A stretch of DNA of 64,000 nucleotides from Streptomyces sp. CCM_MD2014 (GCF_000772045.1 NZ_CP009754.1:3968001-4032000); one strand, 5' to 3'. Positions 1-9,740 are shown, counted from the stretch's first letter. Notes: generated by a model from the letters alone, not told the origin. Made by a program: numbers and translations.

Positions 1-976
1 CGCCGCCCAGGTCCTTGGCGTGCAGCACGGCCACGGCGACCGTGGCGGCCACCACCGCGGCGACCGCGGCGCAGGCGAACACCAGCAGCGGGAGCGCGCC
101 GGTGCGGCCCTTGTCGACGCCGTCGCCACCGTTGCCGCCGCTCCTGGGGCGGCGCATGCCCTCCAGCGGCGACCGCGCGCGCGGGGTGCGCACCGCGGGC
201 AGCTCCAGGAAGGTCACCACGGACAGGGAGGCGGCGAAGAGTCCGGCCGCCACGTACGAGGCGAGCGCCGCCTGGTGGCCGGCGAACCAGTCGGCGCCGG
301 CGCCCAGCAGGTTGTTCAGGAGCCCGGCGACGACCAGGACCGCGGCCGCGAGGGGGATCGCGACGAAGCTCGTGCGCAGCGACAGGCGGCGCAGCGCGTC
401 CATGTGGTCCGGCAGCGGCCTCACCGTCGCGCCCTCCAGCGGCGGGGCGGGCAGCAGCGCGGGTGCCGCGCTCTCCCGGCACACGGTCCAGAAGCGCTCG
501 GCGACGCCGGTGACGAAGACGGTCACCAGGAGGACGGCGAGCGCGTTGCCGGGCGTCCAGTCGATCCACAGCGGGGCGACGACCAGCAGGGCGGCCCGCA
601 GCCCGTCGGCGCCGACCATGGTCCAGCGCCGGTCGAGCGGGCCGTCCTGCGAGGTGAGTGAGGTCAGGGGCCCGAGCAGGACGGCGCCGAAGAGCAGCGT
701 CGCCAGGATGCGGACGCCGAAAACGGTCGCCACTGCGAACGCCACGCCCCGGTAGCCCCCGCCGAAGGAGCCCGCGCCGATCGCGGCCTGGACCGCGAGG
801 AGGACCAGCACCAGGAGGGCGAGGATGTCGCCGACACCTCCCACGAGCTGTGCGCTCCACAAACGCCTCAGCTGCGGACGGCGCAGCAGGGCACGGACGG
901 CGCGCTCGCGGGAGTCCGCGACCAGGGCGTCGTCCGGGGCGGGGTGAGGGGCCGTTGGCTGCTCGGCTCGCGTCAT
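1..976 (-). CDS. N-terminal membrane part of dTMP kinase fusion protein (partial, runs off left edge)
   Basis: The minus frame is open from an ATG at 976 to the window edge, about 325 codons. It begins MTRAEQPTAPH, then gives a hydrophilic stretch rich in Arg (ALLRRPQLRRLW) and a series of hydrophobic segments such as ILALLVLVLLAVQ and ALLLVTVFVTGV, the pattern of an MFS-like transporter half. In Streptomyces the gene next to topA encodes a large protein in which such a membrane domain is fused to thymidylate kinase. The kinase domain would lie beyond base 1, so the kinase assignment is from neighbourhood memory, not from sequence seen here. It lies downstream of topA on the same strand with a 145 bp gap. 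Confidence 0.7.
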   Translation of the reverse strand, partial: MTRAEQPTAPHPAPDDALVADSRERAVRALLRRPQLRRLWSAQLVGGVGDILALLVLVLLAVQAAIGAGSFGGGYRGVAFAVATVFGVRILATLLFGAVLLGPLTSLTSQDGPLDRRWTMVGADGLRAALLVVAPLWIDWTPGNALAVLLVTVFVTGVAERFWTVCRESAAPALLPAPPLEGATVRPLPDHMDALRRLSLRTSFVAIPLAAAVLVVAGLLNNLLGAGADWFAGHQAALASYVAAGLFAASLSVVTFLELPAVRTPRARSPLEGMRRPRSGGNGGDGVDKGRTGALPLLVFACAAVAAVVAATVAVAVLHAKDLGG

Positions 977-1121
977 GCGTTCAGCCTATCGGTCGGCGCC
1001 GACAGTCCGGTGTGCCCGGCCGAACGTACGCACGCCCCGACACCGAATTGATGCCGGGGCGTTCGTTTCGCGAAGAGCGTGTGACGAAGAGCCTGCGCGA
1101 AGACGGGTGCCTGAGCCGGGC

Positions 1122-3980
1122 TCAGTCCTCCGACGCCTTGGACGCGGTCGCCTTCTTGGCGGCCGTCTTGGCGGTCGTCTTCTTCGCCGTGCTCTTGGCG
1201 GCGGTCTTCTTGGCCGCCGTGGTCTTCGCCGCGGCCGTCTTCTTGGTCGCCGCCGCCTTCTTGGCCGGGGCCTTCTTGGCGGCCGTCTTCTTCACGGCCT
1301 TCTTCGCCGTCTTCTTGGCGGGTCCCTTGGCGCGCTTCTCGGCCAGCAGCTCGTAGCCGCGCTCGGGCGTGATCTCCTCGACGCTGTCGCCGGAGCGCAG
1401 GGTCGCGTTGGTCTCGCCGTCGGTGACGTACGGGCCGAAGCGGCCGTCCTTGACCACCACCGGCTTCTCGCTGACCGGGTCGGTGCCCAGCTCCTTCAGC
1501 GGCGGCTTGGCCGCGGCCCGGCCACGCTGCTTGGGCTGGGCGTAGATCGCCAGCGCCTCCTCCAGCGTGATGTCGAAGAGCTGCTCCTCGGTCTGGAGGG
1601 ACCGCGAGTCCGTGCCCTTCTTCAGGTACGGGCCGTAGCGGCCGTTCTGCGCGGTGATCTCCACGCCTTCGGCGTCGGTGCCGACGACGCGCGGCAGCGA
1701 CATGAGCCTCAGGGCGTCGTCGAGGGTCACCGTGTCCAGGGACATCGACTTGAACAGCGAGGCCGTCCGCGGCTTCACGGCGTTCTTGCCGGTCTTCGGG
1801 GTGCCCTCGGGGAGCACCTCGGTGACGTACGGGCCGTAGCGGCCGTCCTTGGCGACGATGGCGTGGCCGGTGGCCGGGTCGGTGCCCAGCTCGAAGTCGC
1901 CGCTCGGCTTGGCGAGCAGCTCCTCCGCCAGCTCGACGGACAGCTCGTCGGGGGCCAGGTCCTCGGGGACGTCGGCGCGCTGGTGGTTCTCGGAGTCCTT
2001 CTCGCCGCGCTCGACGTACGGGCCGTAGCGGCCGACGCGCAGCTTGATGTCGTTGCCGACGGGGAAGGAGGACACCTCGCGCGCGTCGATCGCGCCGAGG
2101 TCGGTCACCAGCTCCTTGAGGCCGCCGAGGTGGTCCCCGTCGCCGTTGCCCGCGTCGGCCGCGCCGCCGCCGCCCGCGCCGCCGCCCTCGCCGAAGTAGA
2201 AGCGGCGCAGCCACGGCACCGCCTGGGCCTCGCCGCGGGCGATGGCGTCCAGGTCGTCCTCCATCTTGGCGGTGAAGTCGTAGTCGACGAGCCGCCCGAA
2301 GTGCTTCTCCAGGAGGTTCACCACGGCGAAGGAGAGGAACGACGGGACGAGTGCCGTGCCCTTCTTGAAGACGTAGCCGCGGTCCAGGATGGTGCCGATG
2401 ATCGACGCGTACGTCGACGGGCGGCCGATCTCGCGCTCCTCCAGCTCCTTGACCAGGGACGCCTCGGTGTAGCGGGCCGGGGGCTTGGTGGCGTGGCCGT
2501 CGACCGTGATCTCCTCGGCCGTCAGCGCGTCGCCCTCGGCGACCTGCGGCAGGCGGCGCTCGCGGTCGTCCAGCTCGGCGTTCGGGTCGTCGGCGCCCTC
2601 GACGTAGGCCTTGAGGAAGCCGTGGAAGGTGATGGTCTTGCCGGACGCGCTGAACTCGACGTCCCGGCCGTCGGAGGCGGCACCGCCGATCTTCACGGTG
2701 ACGCTGTTGCCGGTCGCGTCCTTCATCTGGGAGGCGACGGTCCGCTTCCAGATCAGCTCGTACAGCTTGAACTGGTCGCCGGTCAGACCGGTCTCGGCGG
2801 GCGTGCGGAAGCGGTCGCCGGAGGGACGGATCGCCTCGTGCGCCTCCTGCGCGTTCTTGACCTTGCCTGCGTACGTGCGCGGCTGGGGCGGCAGGTAGTC
2901 GGCGCCGTACAACTGCGTCACCTGGGCGCGGGCGGCCGAGACGGCCGTGTCGCTCAGGGTCGTGGAGTCCGTACGCATGTAGGTGATGTAGCCGTTCTCG
3001 TACAGCTTCTGGGCGATCTGCATGGTCGCCTTGGCGCCGAAGCCGAGCTTGCGCGAGGCCTCCTGCTGCAGCGTCGTCGTACGGAACGGGGCGTACGGCG
3101 AGCGGCGGTACGGCTTGGACTCGACGGAGCGGACGGCGAAGCGGGTGTTCTCCAGGGCGGCGGCGAGCGCGCGGGCGTTCGCCTCGTCCAGGTGGAGCGT
3201 GTTCGCGCTCTTGAGCTGCCCCAGGGAGTCGAAGTCGCGGCCCTGCGCGACACGCCGTCCGTCGACCGTCTGGAGGCGGGCGACCAGCGACGACGGGTCG
3301 GAGGCGTCTCCCGCGCGGCCGGTGGCGAAGGTGCCGGTGAGGTCCCAGTACTCGGCGGAGCGGAACGCCATGCGCTCGCGTTCCCGCTCGACGACGAGCC
3401 GGGTGGCGACGGACTGGACGCGGCCTGCCGACAGGCGCGGCATGACCTTCTTCCACAGGACCGGCGAGACCTCGTAGCCGTAGAGGCGGTCGAGGATGCG
3501 GCGGGTCTCCTGGGCGTCGACGAGCTTCTGGTTCAGCTCGCGCGGGTTGGCGACGGCGGCGCGGATCGCGTCCTTGGTGATCTCGTGGAACACCATGCGC
3601 TTGACCGGGATCTTCGGCTTGAGGACTTCCTGAAGGTGCCAGGCGATGGCCTCGCCCTCGCGGTCCTCATCGGTGGCGAGGAAGAGTTCGTCGGACTCCT
3701 TCAGCAGGTCCTTGAGCTTCTTGACCTGGGACTTCTTGTCGGCGTTGACCACGTAGATGGGCTGGAAGTCGTGTTCGACGTCCACACCGAGGCGGCGGAC
3801 CTCGCCGGTGTACTTCTCCGGCACCTCCGCCGCGCCGCTGGGAAGGTCGCGAATGTGCCCGACGCTCGCCTCGACGACGTAGCCAGGGCCGAGATAGCCC
3901 TTGATCGTCTTCGCCTTGGCAGGCGACTCGACGATGACGAGTCGGCGGCCGCCCTTCGCGGTCTCGCTGGTCGGGGACAA
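1122..3980 (-). CDS. topA: DNA topoisomerase I (type IA) with Lys/Ala-rich tail
   Basis: 952 aa. It relaxes negatively supercoiled DNA by transient single-strand cleavage. The N-terminus is a Toprim domain (RRLVIVESPAKAKTIKGYLG, then EDREGEAIAWHL). The catalytic tyrosine lies near residue 331 in ITYMRTDSTTL. The C-terminal third carries four GRxGPY-type repeats instead of cysteine zinc fingers, as usual in actinobacteria. The last ~70 residues are an AKK/TAKK-rich, histone-H1-like tail, known in actinobacterial TopA to promote processivity and DNA binding. The start is TTG (SPTSETAKGG follows) with GGAGAG about 10 nt upstream. No better ATG precedes the Toprim motif. Confidence 0.96.
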   Translation of the reverse strand: MSPTSETAKGGRRLVIVESPAKAKTIKGYLGPGYVVEASVGHIRDLPSGAAEVPEKYTGEVRRLGVDVEHDFQPIYVVNADKKSQVKKLKDLLKESDELFLATDEDREGEAIAWHLQEVLKPKIPVKRMVFHEITKDAIRAAVANPRELNQKLVDAQETRRILDRLYGYEVSPVLWKKVMPRLSAGRVQSVATRLVVERERERMAFRSAEYWDLTGTFATGRAGDASDPSSLVARLQTVDGRRVAQGRDFDSLGQLKSANTLHLDEANARALAAALENTRFAVRSVESKPYRRSPYAPFRTTTLQQEASRKLGFGAKATMQIAQKLYENGYITYMRTDSTTLSDTAVSAARAQVTQLYGADYLPPQPRTYAGKVKNAQEAHEAIRPSGDRFRTPAETGLTGDQFKLYELIWKRTVASQMKDATGNSVTVKIGGAASDGRDVEFSASGKTITFHGFLKAYVEGADDPNAELDDRERRLPQVAEGDALTAEEITVDGHATKPPARYTEASLVKELEEREIGRPSTYASIIGTILDRGYVFKKGTALVPSFLSFAVVNLLEKHFGRLVDYDFTAKMEDDLDAIARGEAQAVPWLRRFYFGEGGGAGGGGAADAGNGDGDHLGGLKELVTDLGAIDAREVSSFPVGNDIKLRVGRYGPYVERGEKDSENHQRADVPEDLAPDELSVELAEELLAKPSGDFELGTDPATGHAIVAKDGRYGPYVTEVLPEGTPKTGKNAVKPRTASLFKSMSLDTVTLDDALRLMSLPRVVGTDAEGVEITAQNGRYGPYLKKGTDSRSLQTEEQLFDITLEEALAIYAQPKQRGRAAAKPPLKELGTDPVSEKPVVVKDGRFGPYVTDGETNATLRSGDSVEEITPERGYELLAEKRAKGPAKKTAKKAVKKTAAKKAPAKKAAATKKTAAAKTTAAKKTAAKSTAKKTTAKTAAKKATASKASED

Positions 3981-4248
3981 CTTCGCTCTTCTCTCCGGTC
4001 GACGCTGGGCCTTCCCAGGGCGTGGTCCCGGGTCGGGTCGTTCTGTGTTTCGATCGTGACGCTGCGGAGTGTGACGGTACCTCCCGCCCCCGTGTCAAAC
4101 GGGAAAAGCCCACAACGGCCACTCGAACGGTAACCCGACGAACCCTGTTCCTGCCGCCCGGAGTGCTCACCTGCCCCGACGCGTGTATCCGGAGCGCGAT
4201 CCCCCGGTTACCCGGGCGGCGCTCCGGCCGAGGCCGCCAACCCGCTCC

Positions 4249-4446
4249 TCACGCCCGCGTCAGGCACCACGCCCCGACGCCCAGCGCGATCACCGCGGCG
4301 ACGCTCGCGACGGTCGCGGATGCGACGGGGCTCACACCGAGCGCGACGGGCCGGCCCTGCCGCACCCGCGTCGTGGTCCACGCCAGCAGACCGGCCCCGA
4401 ACAGGGCGAACACCAATCCCGCGAAGATCGCCGGCCCGCTCTCCAT
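4249..4446 (-). CDS. Small two-segment membrane protein
   Basis: 65 aa. The ATG at 4446 is chosen because GGGGA sits just upstream; a longer in-frame reading has no ribosome site and would start in low-complexity sequence. Two hydrophobic segments (AIFAGLVFALFGAGLLAWTT and TVASVAAVIALGVGAWCL) flank a short basic/polar loop (RVRQGRP), so a hairpin membrane protein is predicted. No family recognised. It lies upstream of topA on the same strand with about 270 bp between, so it probably has its own promoter. A conserved small Streptomyces membrane protein is likely, but function is unknown. Confidence 0.6.
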   Translation of the reverse strand: MESGPAIFAGLVFALFGAGLLAWTTTRVRQGRPVALGVSPVASATVASVAAVIALGVGAWCLTRA

Positions 4447-4676
4447 GCTCCCCGTCCCCTTTTCTCCAGCCGGCGCACGCCGGTCCGCGTCTCCGGCCTC
4501 CCGGAGGCTGTCACCCACGGGAGGCGGGCAGGCGAACCCGAGGTGAACGGGGAGACGACGGGACCGCGGCACGCGCTGGCACGGGCGACACGAGCGGGGC
4601 GGGCAGGCGGATCAGTGTGGCGCGGGGGCGCGGAAGGAATTGGGTGCGCGCACCCACGCCGGGCGACCGGGCCGCC

Positions 4677-6194
4677 CTACGCCGGTTCGAGGAAGCCCTG
4701 CTCCACCAGCAGGCGGATCTGCGCGGGCGTGCGGTCGCGCAGGGCCACCGGGTCCTCGCCGACCAGCTGGGCGATGGCGTCCAGGATGCGGCCGGCGCTC
4801 ATGGTGCCGTCGCAGACGCCCGCGAAACCGGCGCCGACCGTGTCGACCCGGGTCGCCCGGCGCATGCCGCGGTTCTGGCGCAGGACGACGTGCTCCGGGT
4901 CCTCGGCGCCGGGCAGCCCGACCTGTTCCTGGACGACCTCGCCGGCGAGCGTGAAGTGGGCCTCCAGCAGGGCCGCGTCGTCGTGGGAGCGCAGGTAGTC
5001 GACCCGGTCGAAGTGGGCGCGCACGGTCTCGCCGAGCGGCTGCTCGATCGGGTGCGGCCACTCCTCGGCGACGACCGAGGGCTCGGCGGCCGCGGTCCGG
5101 CGCAGCGTGATCCAGCCGAAGCCCACGGCCTTCACCTTGCGCGCCTCGAACTCGTCCAGCCACGCGTCGTACCGCGCCTGGTACGCGGCCGGGTCGCCGC
5201 GGTGGTCGCCCGCGTCCCGCAGCCACAGCTCGGCGTACTGGGTGACGTCCTGCACCTCGCGCTGCACGATCCAGGCGTCGCAGCCGCGCGGCACCCAGGA
5301 GCGCAGCCGGTCCGTCCAGTCCTCCCCCTCCACGTGCTGCCAGTTGGCGAGGAAGTGCGCGAACCCGCCCTCGTTCAGGCGCTCCCCCGTCTGCTGAACG
5401 AGCGAGCGGCACAGATCGTCCCCGCTCATCCCGCCGTCGCGGTAGGTGAGCCGGGCGCCCGGTGAGATCACGAACGGCGGGTTGGAGACGACGAGGTCGT
5501 ACGTCTCGTCGTCGGCGACCGGTTCGTAGAGGGAGCCCTCGCGCAGGTCGGCGGCCGGGGCCCCGGACAGGGCGAGGGTCAGCGCGGTGATGTGCAGCGC
5601 GCGCGGGTTGACGTCGGTGGCGGTCACGCGCGTGGCGTGCGCGGCGGCGTGCAGCGCCTGGATGCCGGAGCCGGTGCCGAGGTCGAGGGCGGCGGAGACG
5701 GGCGTACGGACGGTGAGGCCCGCGAGGGTCGTGGAGGCGCCGCCGACGCCGAGGACGACGCCCTCGGCGTGGTTGCCGATGCCGCCCGCGCCGCCGACCG
5801 CGCAGCCGAGGTCGGAGACGATGAACCAGTCCTCGCCGCCGGGTCCGCCGTAGGGCCGTACGTCCACGGTGGCCGTGACCTCGTCGTCGCCCGCGCGCTC
5901 GAGCCAACCGCTCTCCAGGCAGGCGTCGGCGGGCAGCACGTCCGCCACGCGCGCGTGGGGCACGGGTTGCTGGAGCAGGAACAGCCGGACGAGCAGTTCC
6001 AGCGGCGTGTCGCCGCGGGTCGCCCGGAGCGCGGGCACGGTCTCGCTGCGCGACAGCGCCGCGTAGGCGGGGGCGCCGAGCAGCTCCAGCAGTCCGTCGG
6101 CGGTGAAGGACGCCGCGAGCAGGGCGTCCCGCAGCCGGGCGGTGACGTCGGGGCGGTCGGCGGCGGGCAGGGGGGACAGGCTGGCGTTACTCAC
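4677..6194 (-). CDS. Class I SAM-dependent methyltransferase (HemK/RlmG-like)
   Basis: 505 aa. The N-terminal ~170 residues are an actinobacterial helical region without a known motif. Near the middle, the SAM-binding motif DLGTGSGIQAL and the N6-type catalytic motif VSNPPFVISPG identify a Rossmann methyltransferase of the NPPF class, which acts on exocyclic amines of nucleic acid bases or on protein glutamine. The C-terminal ~170 residues form a further domain. Substrate cannot be told from sequence; rRNA guanine or adenine is the leading possibility. ATG start at 6194, followed by SNASLSPLP. It appears monocistronic, with 60 bp to the upstream lipoprotein stop. Confidence 0.8.
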   Translation of the reverse strand: MSNASLSPLPAADRPDVTARLRDALLAASFTADGLLELLGAPAYAALSRSETVPALRATRGDTPLELLVRLFLLQQPVPHARVADVLPADACLESGWLERAGDDEVTATVDVRPYGGPGGEDWFIVSDLGCAVGGAGGIGNHAEGVVLGVGGASTTLAGLTVRTPVSAALDLGTGSGIQALHAAAHATRVTATDVNPRALHITALTLALSGAPAADLREGSLYEPVADDETYDLVVSNPPFVISPGARLTYRDGGMSGDDLCRSLVQQTGERLNEGGFAHFLANWQHVEGEDWTDRLRSWVPRGCDAWIVQREVQDVTQYAELWLRDAGDHRGDPAAYQARYDAWLDEFEARKVKAVGFGWITLRRTAAAEPSVVAEEWPHPIEQPLGETVRAHFDRVDYLRSHDDAALLEAHFTLAGEVVQEQVGLPGAEDPEHVVLRQNRGMRRATRVDTVGAGFAGVCDGTMSAGRILDAIAQLVGEDPVALRDRTPAQIRLLVEQGFLEPA

Positions 6195-6255
6195 ACCCCC
6201 ATTGTGGCCCGGCGGTCCGTCGCCCGCCCCGCGTCCGCGTGTGGGCGCCGCCCGG

Positions 6256-6828
6256 TCAGCCCTTGGCGGCCGAAGGAGTCGCCGAGGCCGACTTGCAGCT
6301 GGGCTGCTTGGCCATCGCCTTGCCGACGTCGCCCTCCTCCAGGGTCTTCAGCGCATCGTTGCCGCTCTTGCTGAGCTTGTTCAGCTCGGTGGCGATGTCC
6401 TTGAGGCCGTCGGCGAACTCGGCCTGGTCCTTGGTGTTGAGCTCCTCCACCTGCTTGCGCAGGGAGGCGTACGACGAGGAGAGGCCGTTCAGCTCGGTGA
6501 CCGCGTCCTTCTGCTTCTTCTCACCGTCGTCGACGTCCGGGGGGCCGGCCTTCTGGACGGTGGCGCCCATCGCCTTGTAGGCGTCGGACATGTCCTGGAA
6601 GGCCTTCGCGTCGGTCTTCTGGACCTCGGCCGGCGTGCTGCTGTCCGAGGTCTCCTTCTGGATCGCCGCGTTGGCCGCCGCGATCTTCTTGGCCTGCGGC
6701 TGCACGCCCTCGCAGACCTCCTTGGCCCAGGAGTCCAGCTTCTCGTTGTCGTCGCTGCCGCCGCATCCCGTCAGCGCCAGTACCAGTACCGCACCGCCGG
6801 ACAGTGCGACCGCGAGCTTCTTGTTCAC
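6256..6828 (-). CDS. Small secreted lipoprotein, coiled-coil-like
   Basis: 190 aa from a GTG start. GGAAGGGA lies 7 nt upstream, and the protein then begins VNKKLAVALSGG. An ATG 18 nt earlier (6846) is possible but overlaps that ribosome site. The signal peptide ends in lipobox LTGC followed by GGSDD, so it is predicted to be lipid-anchored outside the membrane. The mature part is Lys/Glu/Ala-rich and helical (KKIAAANAAIQKE, LRKQVEELNTKDQ), with no enzymatic motif, and has a short Ala/Ser/Pro tail. Function unknown; a structural or cell-envelope role is only a guess. Confidence 0.75.
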   Translation of the reverse strand: MNKKLAVALSGGAVLVLALTGCGGSDDNEKLDSWAKEVCEGVQPQAKKIAAANAAIQKETSDSSTPAEVQKTDAKAFQDMSDAYKAMGATVQKAGPPDVDDGEKKQKDAVTELNGLSSSYASLRKQVEELNTKDQAEFADGLKDIATELNKLSKSGNDALKTLEEGDVGKAMAKQPSCKSASATPSAAKG

Positions 6829-7035
6829 CGGATTGGTCCCTTCCATGGCTCTCGGCCCCGGAACATACACGCCGGATGGGGGACATCCACCGGACGAACA
6901 TCCGTTATGACGGTATTGAAGCCATTTGCACCAAGAGACATCGAGGGAGAGAAGGCTCACGGCGTGCGGGGCTCACACACGCGCGACGGGCGGACGACGC
7001 GTCAACACGCGCCGCCCGCCCGTCCTTTGCGCCCC

Positions 7036-7066
7036 GCCTCCGGCCAGGCGTACGGGCCCCGGAGGC
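7036..7066 (-). terminator. Probable terminator of hppA
   Basis: An 8 bp perfect inverted repeat (GCCTCCGG/CCGGAGGC, 7036-7043 with 7059-7066) lies 7 nt past the hppA stop codon, with a GC-rich 15 nt loop that can pair further. No U-tract follows, as is common for Streptomyces terminators. Confidence 0.5.
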
Positions 7067-7072
7067 AGACGC

Positions 7073-9478
7073 CTACGAAACCACCGCAGGATCGGCCGAC
7101 TTGGGCTTCTCGTCGGTGCCGTCCTCGTCGCCCATGGCGATCCCGCGCCGCTTGGACACGTAGACCGCCGCCGCGATGACGACGAACGCGACGACGGCGA
7201 TCAGCACCCGTACGCCGATGCTCTTGTCGGCCCCGTAGGAGAACTTGATGACGGCGGGGGCGATGAGCAGCGCCACCAGGTTCATGACCTTCAGCAGCGG
7301 GTTGATGGCCGGGCCCGCGGTGTCCTTGAAGGGATCGCCGACGGTGTCACCGATGACGGTGGCGGCGTGGGCCTCGCTGCCCTTGCCGCCGTGGTGGCCG
7401 TCCTCGACGAGTTTCTTGGCGTTGTCCCAGGAACCGCCGGAGTTGGCGAGGAACACCGCCATCAGCGTGCCCGCGCCGATCGCGCCCGCCAGGAACGCGC
7501 CGAGCGCGCCCACGCCGAGGGTGAACCCGATGAAGATGGGCGCCATCACGGCCAGCAGTCCGGGCGTGGCGAGCTCCCGCAGGGCGTCCCTGGTGCAGAT
7601 GTCGACGACCTTGCCGTACTCGGGTTTCTCGGTGTGGTCCATGATCCCGGGCCGTTCCCGGAACTGCCGCCGCACCTCGAAGACCACGGCGCCCGCCGAC
7701 CGCGACACCGCGTTGATCGCCAGCCCCGAGAAGAGGAAGACGACCGCCGCGCCGGCGATGAGCCCGACGAGGTTGTTGGGCTGCGAGATGTCCATCATCA
7801 GGTTCATCGGCGCGCCCTCGCCGCTGAGTTTCTCGCCCACGTCCGCCGCACCGGTGGTGATGGCGTCGCGGTACGACCCGAACAGGGCCGCGGCGGCGAG
7901 TACGGCGGTGGCGATGGCGATGCCCTTGGTGATGGCCTTGGTGGTGTTGCCGACGGCGTCCAGGTCGGTGAGCACCTGGGCGCCGGCGCCCTCGACGTCG
8001 CCGGACATCTCGGCGATGCCCTGCGCGTTGTCGGAGACCGGCCCGAAGGTGTCCATGGCGACGATGACGCCGACGGTGGTGAGCAGGCCGGTGCCGGCCA
8101 GCGCCACCGCGAACAGCGCCAGCATGATCGACGTACCGCCGAGCAGGAAGGCCCCGTAGACGCCGAGGCCGATCAGCAGAGCGGTGTAGACGGCCGATTC
8201 GAGGCCGAGCGAGATTCCGGCGAGGACGACGGTGGCGGGGCCGGTGAGCGAGGTCTTGCCGATGTCCTTGACGGGACGCCGGGTGGTCTCGGTGAAGTAG
8301 CCGGTGAGCTGCTGGATCAGGGCGGCGAGCACGATGCCGATCGCCACCGCGACCAGGGCGAGGATCCGCGGGTCGCCGCTCTTGCCCGCGATCGCCGCGT
8401 CGGTGACGCCGTCCAGGTCGGCGTACGAGCCGGGCAGATAGACGAAGACGGCGACCGCCACCAGCACCAGCGAGATCACCGCGGAGATGAAGAAGCCCCG
8501 GTTGATCGCGCTCATGCCGCTGCGGTCGGACCGCCGGGGAGCCACCGCGAAGATGCCGATCATCGCCGTGATCACGCCGATCGCCGGGACCAGCAGCGGG
8601 AACGCCAGCCCGGAGTCGCCGAACGCGACCTTGCCCAGGATCAGCGCGGCCACCAGGGTGACCGCGTACGACTCGAAGAGGTCGGCGGCCATGCCCGCGC
8701 AGTCGCCGACGTTGTCGCCCACGTTGTCGGCGATGGTCGCGGCATTGCGCGGATCGTCCTCCGGAATGCCCTGCTCGACCTTGCCGACCAGGTCGGCGCC
8801 GACGTCGGCGGCCTTGGTGAAGATGCCGCCGCCGACCCGCATGAACATCGCGATCAGCGCGGCACCGAGGCCGAAGCCCTCCAGGACCTTCGGCGCGTCG
8901 GCCGCGTACACCAGCACCACGCAGCAGGCGCCCAGCAGGCCGAGCCCCACCGTGAACATGCCGACGACGCCGCCCGTGCGAAACGCGATCTTCGTCGCCT
9001 TGTGCGAGACGAGAGTGAGATCCTTTTCCGGTTCGCCGGGTGCCGGTGTCGCTTCCCGCGCCGCCGCGGCGACCCGCACATTGCTGCGTACGGCGAGCCA
9101 CATGCCGATATAACCGGTGGCCGCCGAGAACGCCGCGCCGATCAGAAAGAAGATCGAACGTCCGGCACGTTGATTCCAGTCGTCCGCGGGCAGCAGCATG
9201 AGCAGGAAGAACACGACGACGGCGAATACACCGAGCGTGCGCAACTGCCGGGCCAGGTAGGCGTTCGCGCCTTCCTGGACGGCCGCCGCGATCTTCTTCA
9301 TGCTGTCGGTTCCCTCGCCCGCCGCGAGCACCTGGCGCACCAGGACGCCCGCGAGCACCAGCGCGGCCAGCGCGACGACCGCGATGACCGCGACCAGGGC
9401 GCGGTTTCCGTCGGTCAGCACGGCGGCTGCGAGGTGGGAGGGATCGCCCAACTGATGAGGGGTGGAAAGCTCCGCCAT
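7073..9478 (-). CDS. hppA: Membrane-bound proton-translocating pyrophosphatase, K+-independent type
   Basis: 801 aa integral membrane enzyme that couples PPi hydrolysis to proton pumping. It shows the family signature DVGADLVGK followed by the acidic pyrophosphate-binding run EDDPRNAATIADNVGDNVGD, and many hydrophobic segments (about 16 expected). The residue that decides cation dependence is lysine in GNTTKAIT, where K+-dependent enzymes have alanine, so this should be the K+-independent class. The ATG at 9478 is preceded by AAGGAGGA, and a TACAAT -10 box lies about 45 bp upstream. Monocistronic by layout. Confidence 0.96.
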   Translation of the reverse strand: MAELSTPHQLGDPSHLAAAVLTDGNRALVAVIAVVALAALVLAGVLVRQVLAAGEGTDSMKKIAAAVQEGANAYLARQLRTLGVFAVVVFFLLMLLPADDWNQRAGRSIFFLIGAAFSAATGYIGMWLAVRSNVRVAAAAREATPAPGEPEKDLTLVSHKATKIAFRTGGVVGMFTVGLGLLGACCVVLVYAADAPKVLEGFGLGAALIAMFMRVGGGIFTKAADVGADLVGKVEQGIPEDDPRNAATIADNVGDNVGDCAGMAADLFESYAVTLVAALILGKVAFGDSGLAFPLLVPAIGVITAMIGIFAVAPRRSDRSGMSAINRGFFISAVISLVLVAVAVFVYLPGSYADLDGVTDAAIAGKSGDPRILALVAVAIGIVLAALIQQLTGYFTETTRRPVKDIGKTSLTGPATVVLAGISLGLESAVYTALLIGLGVYGAFLLGGTSIMLALFAVALAGTGLLTTVGVIVAMDTFGPVSDNAQGIAEMSGDVEGAGAQVLTDLDAVGNTTKAITKGIAIATAVLAAAALFGSYRDAITTGAADVGEKLSGEGAPMNLMMDISQPNNLVGLIAGAAVVFLFSGLAINAVSRSAGAVVFEVRRQFRERPGIMDHTEKPEYGKVVDICTRDALRELATPGLLAVMAPIFIGFTLGVGALGAFLAGAIGAGTLMAVFLANSGGSWDNAKKLVEDGHHGGKGSEAHAATVIGDTVGDPFKDTAGPAINPLLKVMNLVALLIAPAVIKFSYGADKSIGVRVLIAVVAFVVIAAAVYVSKRRGIAMGDEDGTDEKPKSADPAVVS

Positions 9479-9521
9479 TCGTCCTCCTTGACGCTTGGGC
9501 TGAGCTCAAGATGTGGACGGG

Positions 9522-9527
9522 ATTGTA
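9522..9527 (-). promoter_or_regulatory. Putative -10 box of hppA promoter
   Basis: On the minus strand TACAAT at 9527-9522 sits 43 bp before the hppA ATG. The only -35 candidate at 17 bp spacing is weak (TGTTTT). The remaining upstream region to 9717 is unusually AT-rich for this genome (for example 9590-9680) and holds no gene. Confidence 0.4.
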
Positions 9528-9717
9528 GGTACCGGAACCTGATCAAAACAGTGCACGACAAAAGGAATTGACCTGTCAACCGCAAGAGAGCCGGAAGTAG
9601 TAATGCCCCTCCGGCATTAATTCCGCGATCTGTTTGCTGATCAATTTCCGTGCGGATTGATCGTGAATGAATTCACTTAACGCTCGCACGGCTCCAATGT
9701 ATGTCCGCCCACGGCAA

Positions 9718-9740
9718 AGGGCCCCACCAGGTGGGGCCCT
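9718..9740 (-). terminator. Terminator hairpin after the anti-sigma factor gene
   Basis: A perfect 11 bp inverted repeat, AGGGCCCCACC at 9718-9728 and its complement at 9730-9740, lies about 40 bp beyond the stop of the gene at 9780-10211. It separates that operon from hppA. Confidence 0.65.

Noticed and set aside
975..4133. Very long plus-strand ORF opposite topA
   Set aside because: Mirror frame of topA caused by GC-rich third positions; composition is Arg/Gly/Val-Leu noise with no domain, while the opposite strand carries all TopA motifs.
6926..9571. Long plus-strand ORF opposite hppA
   Set aside because: Low-complexity Asp/Arg/Gly/His protein, antisense to an intact pyrophosphatase gene.
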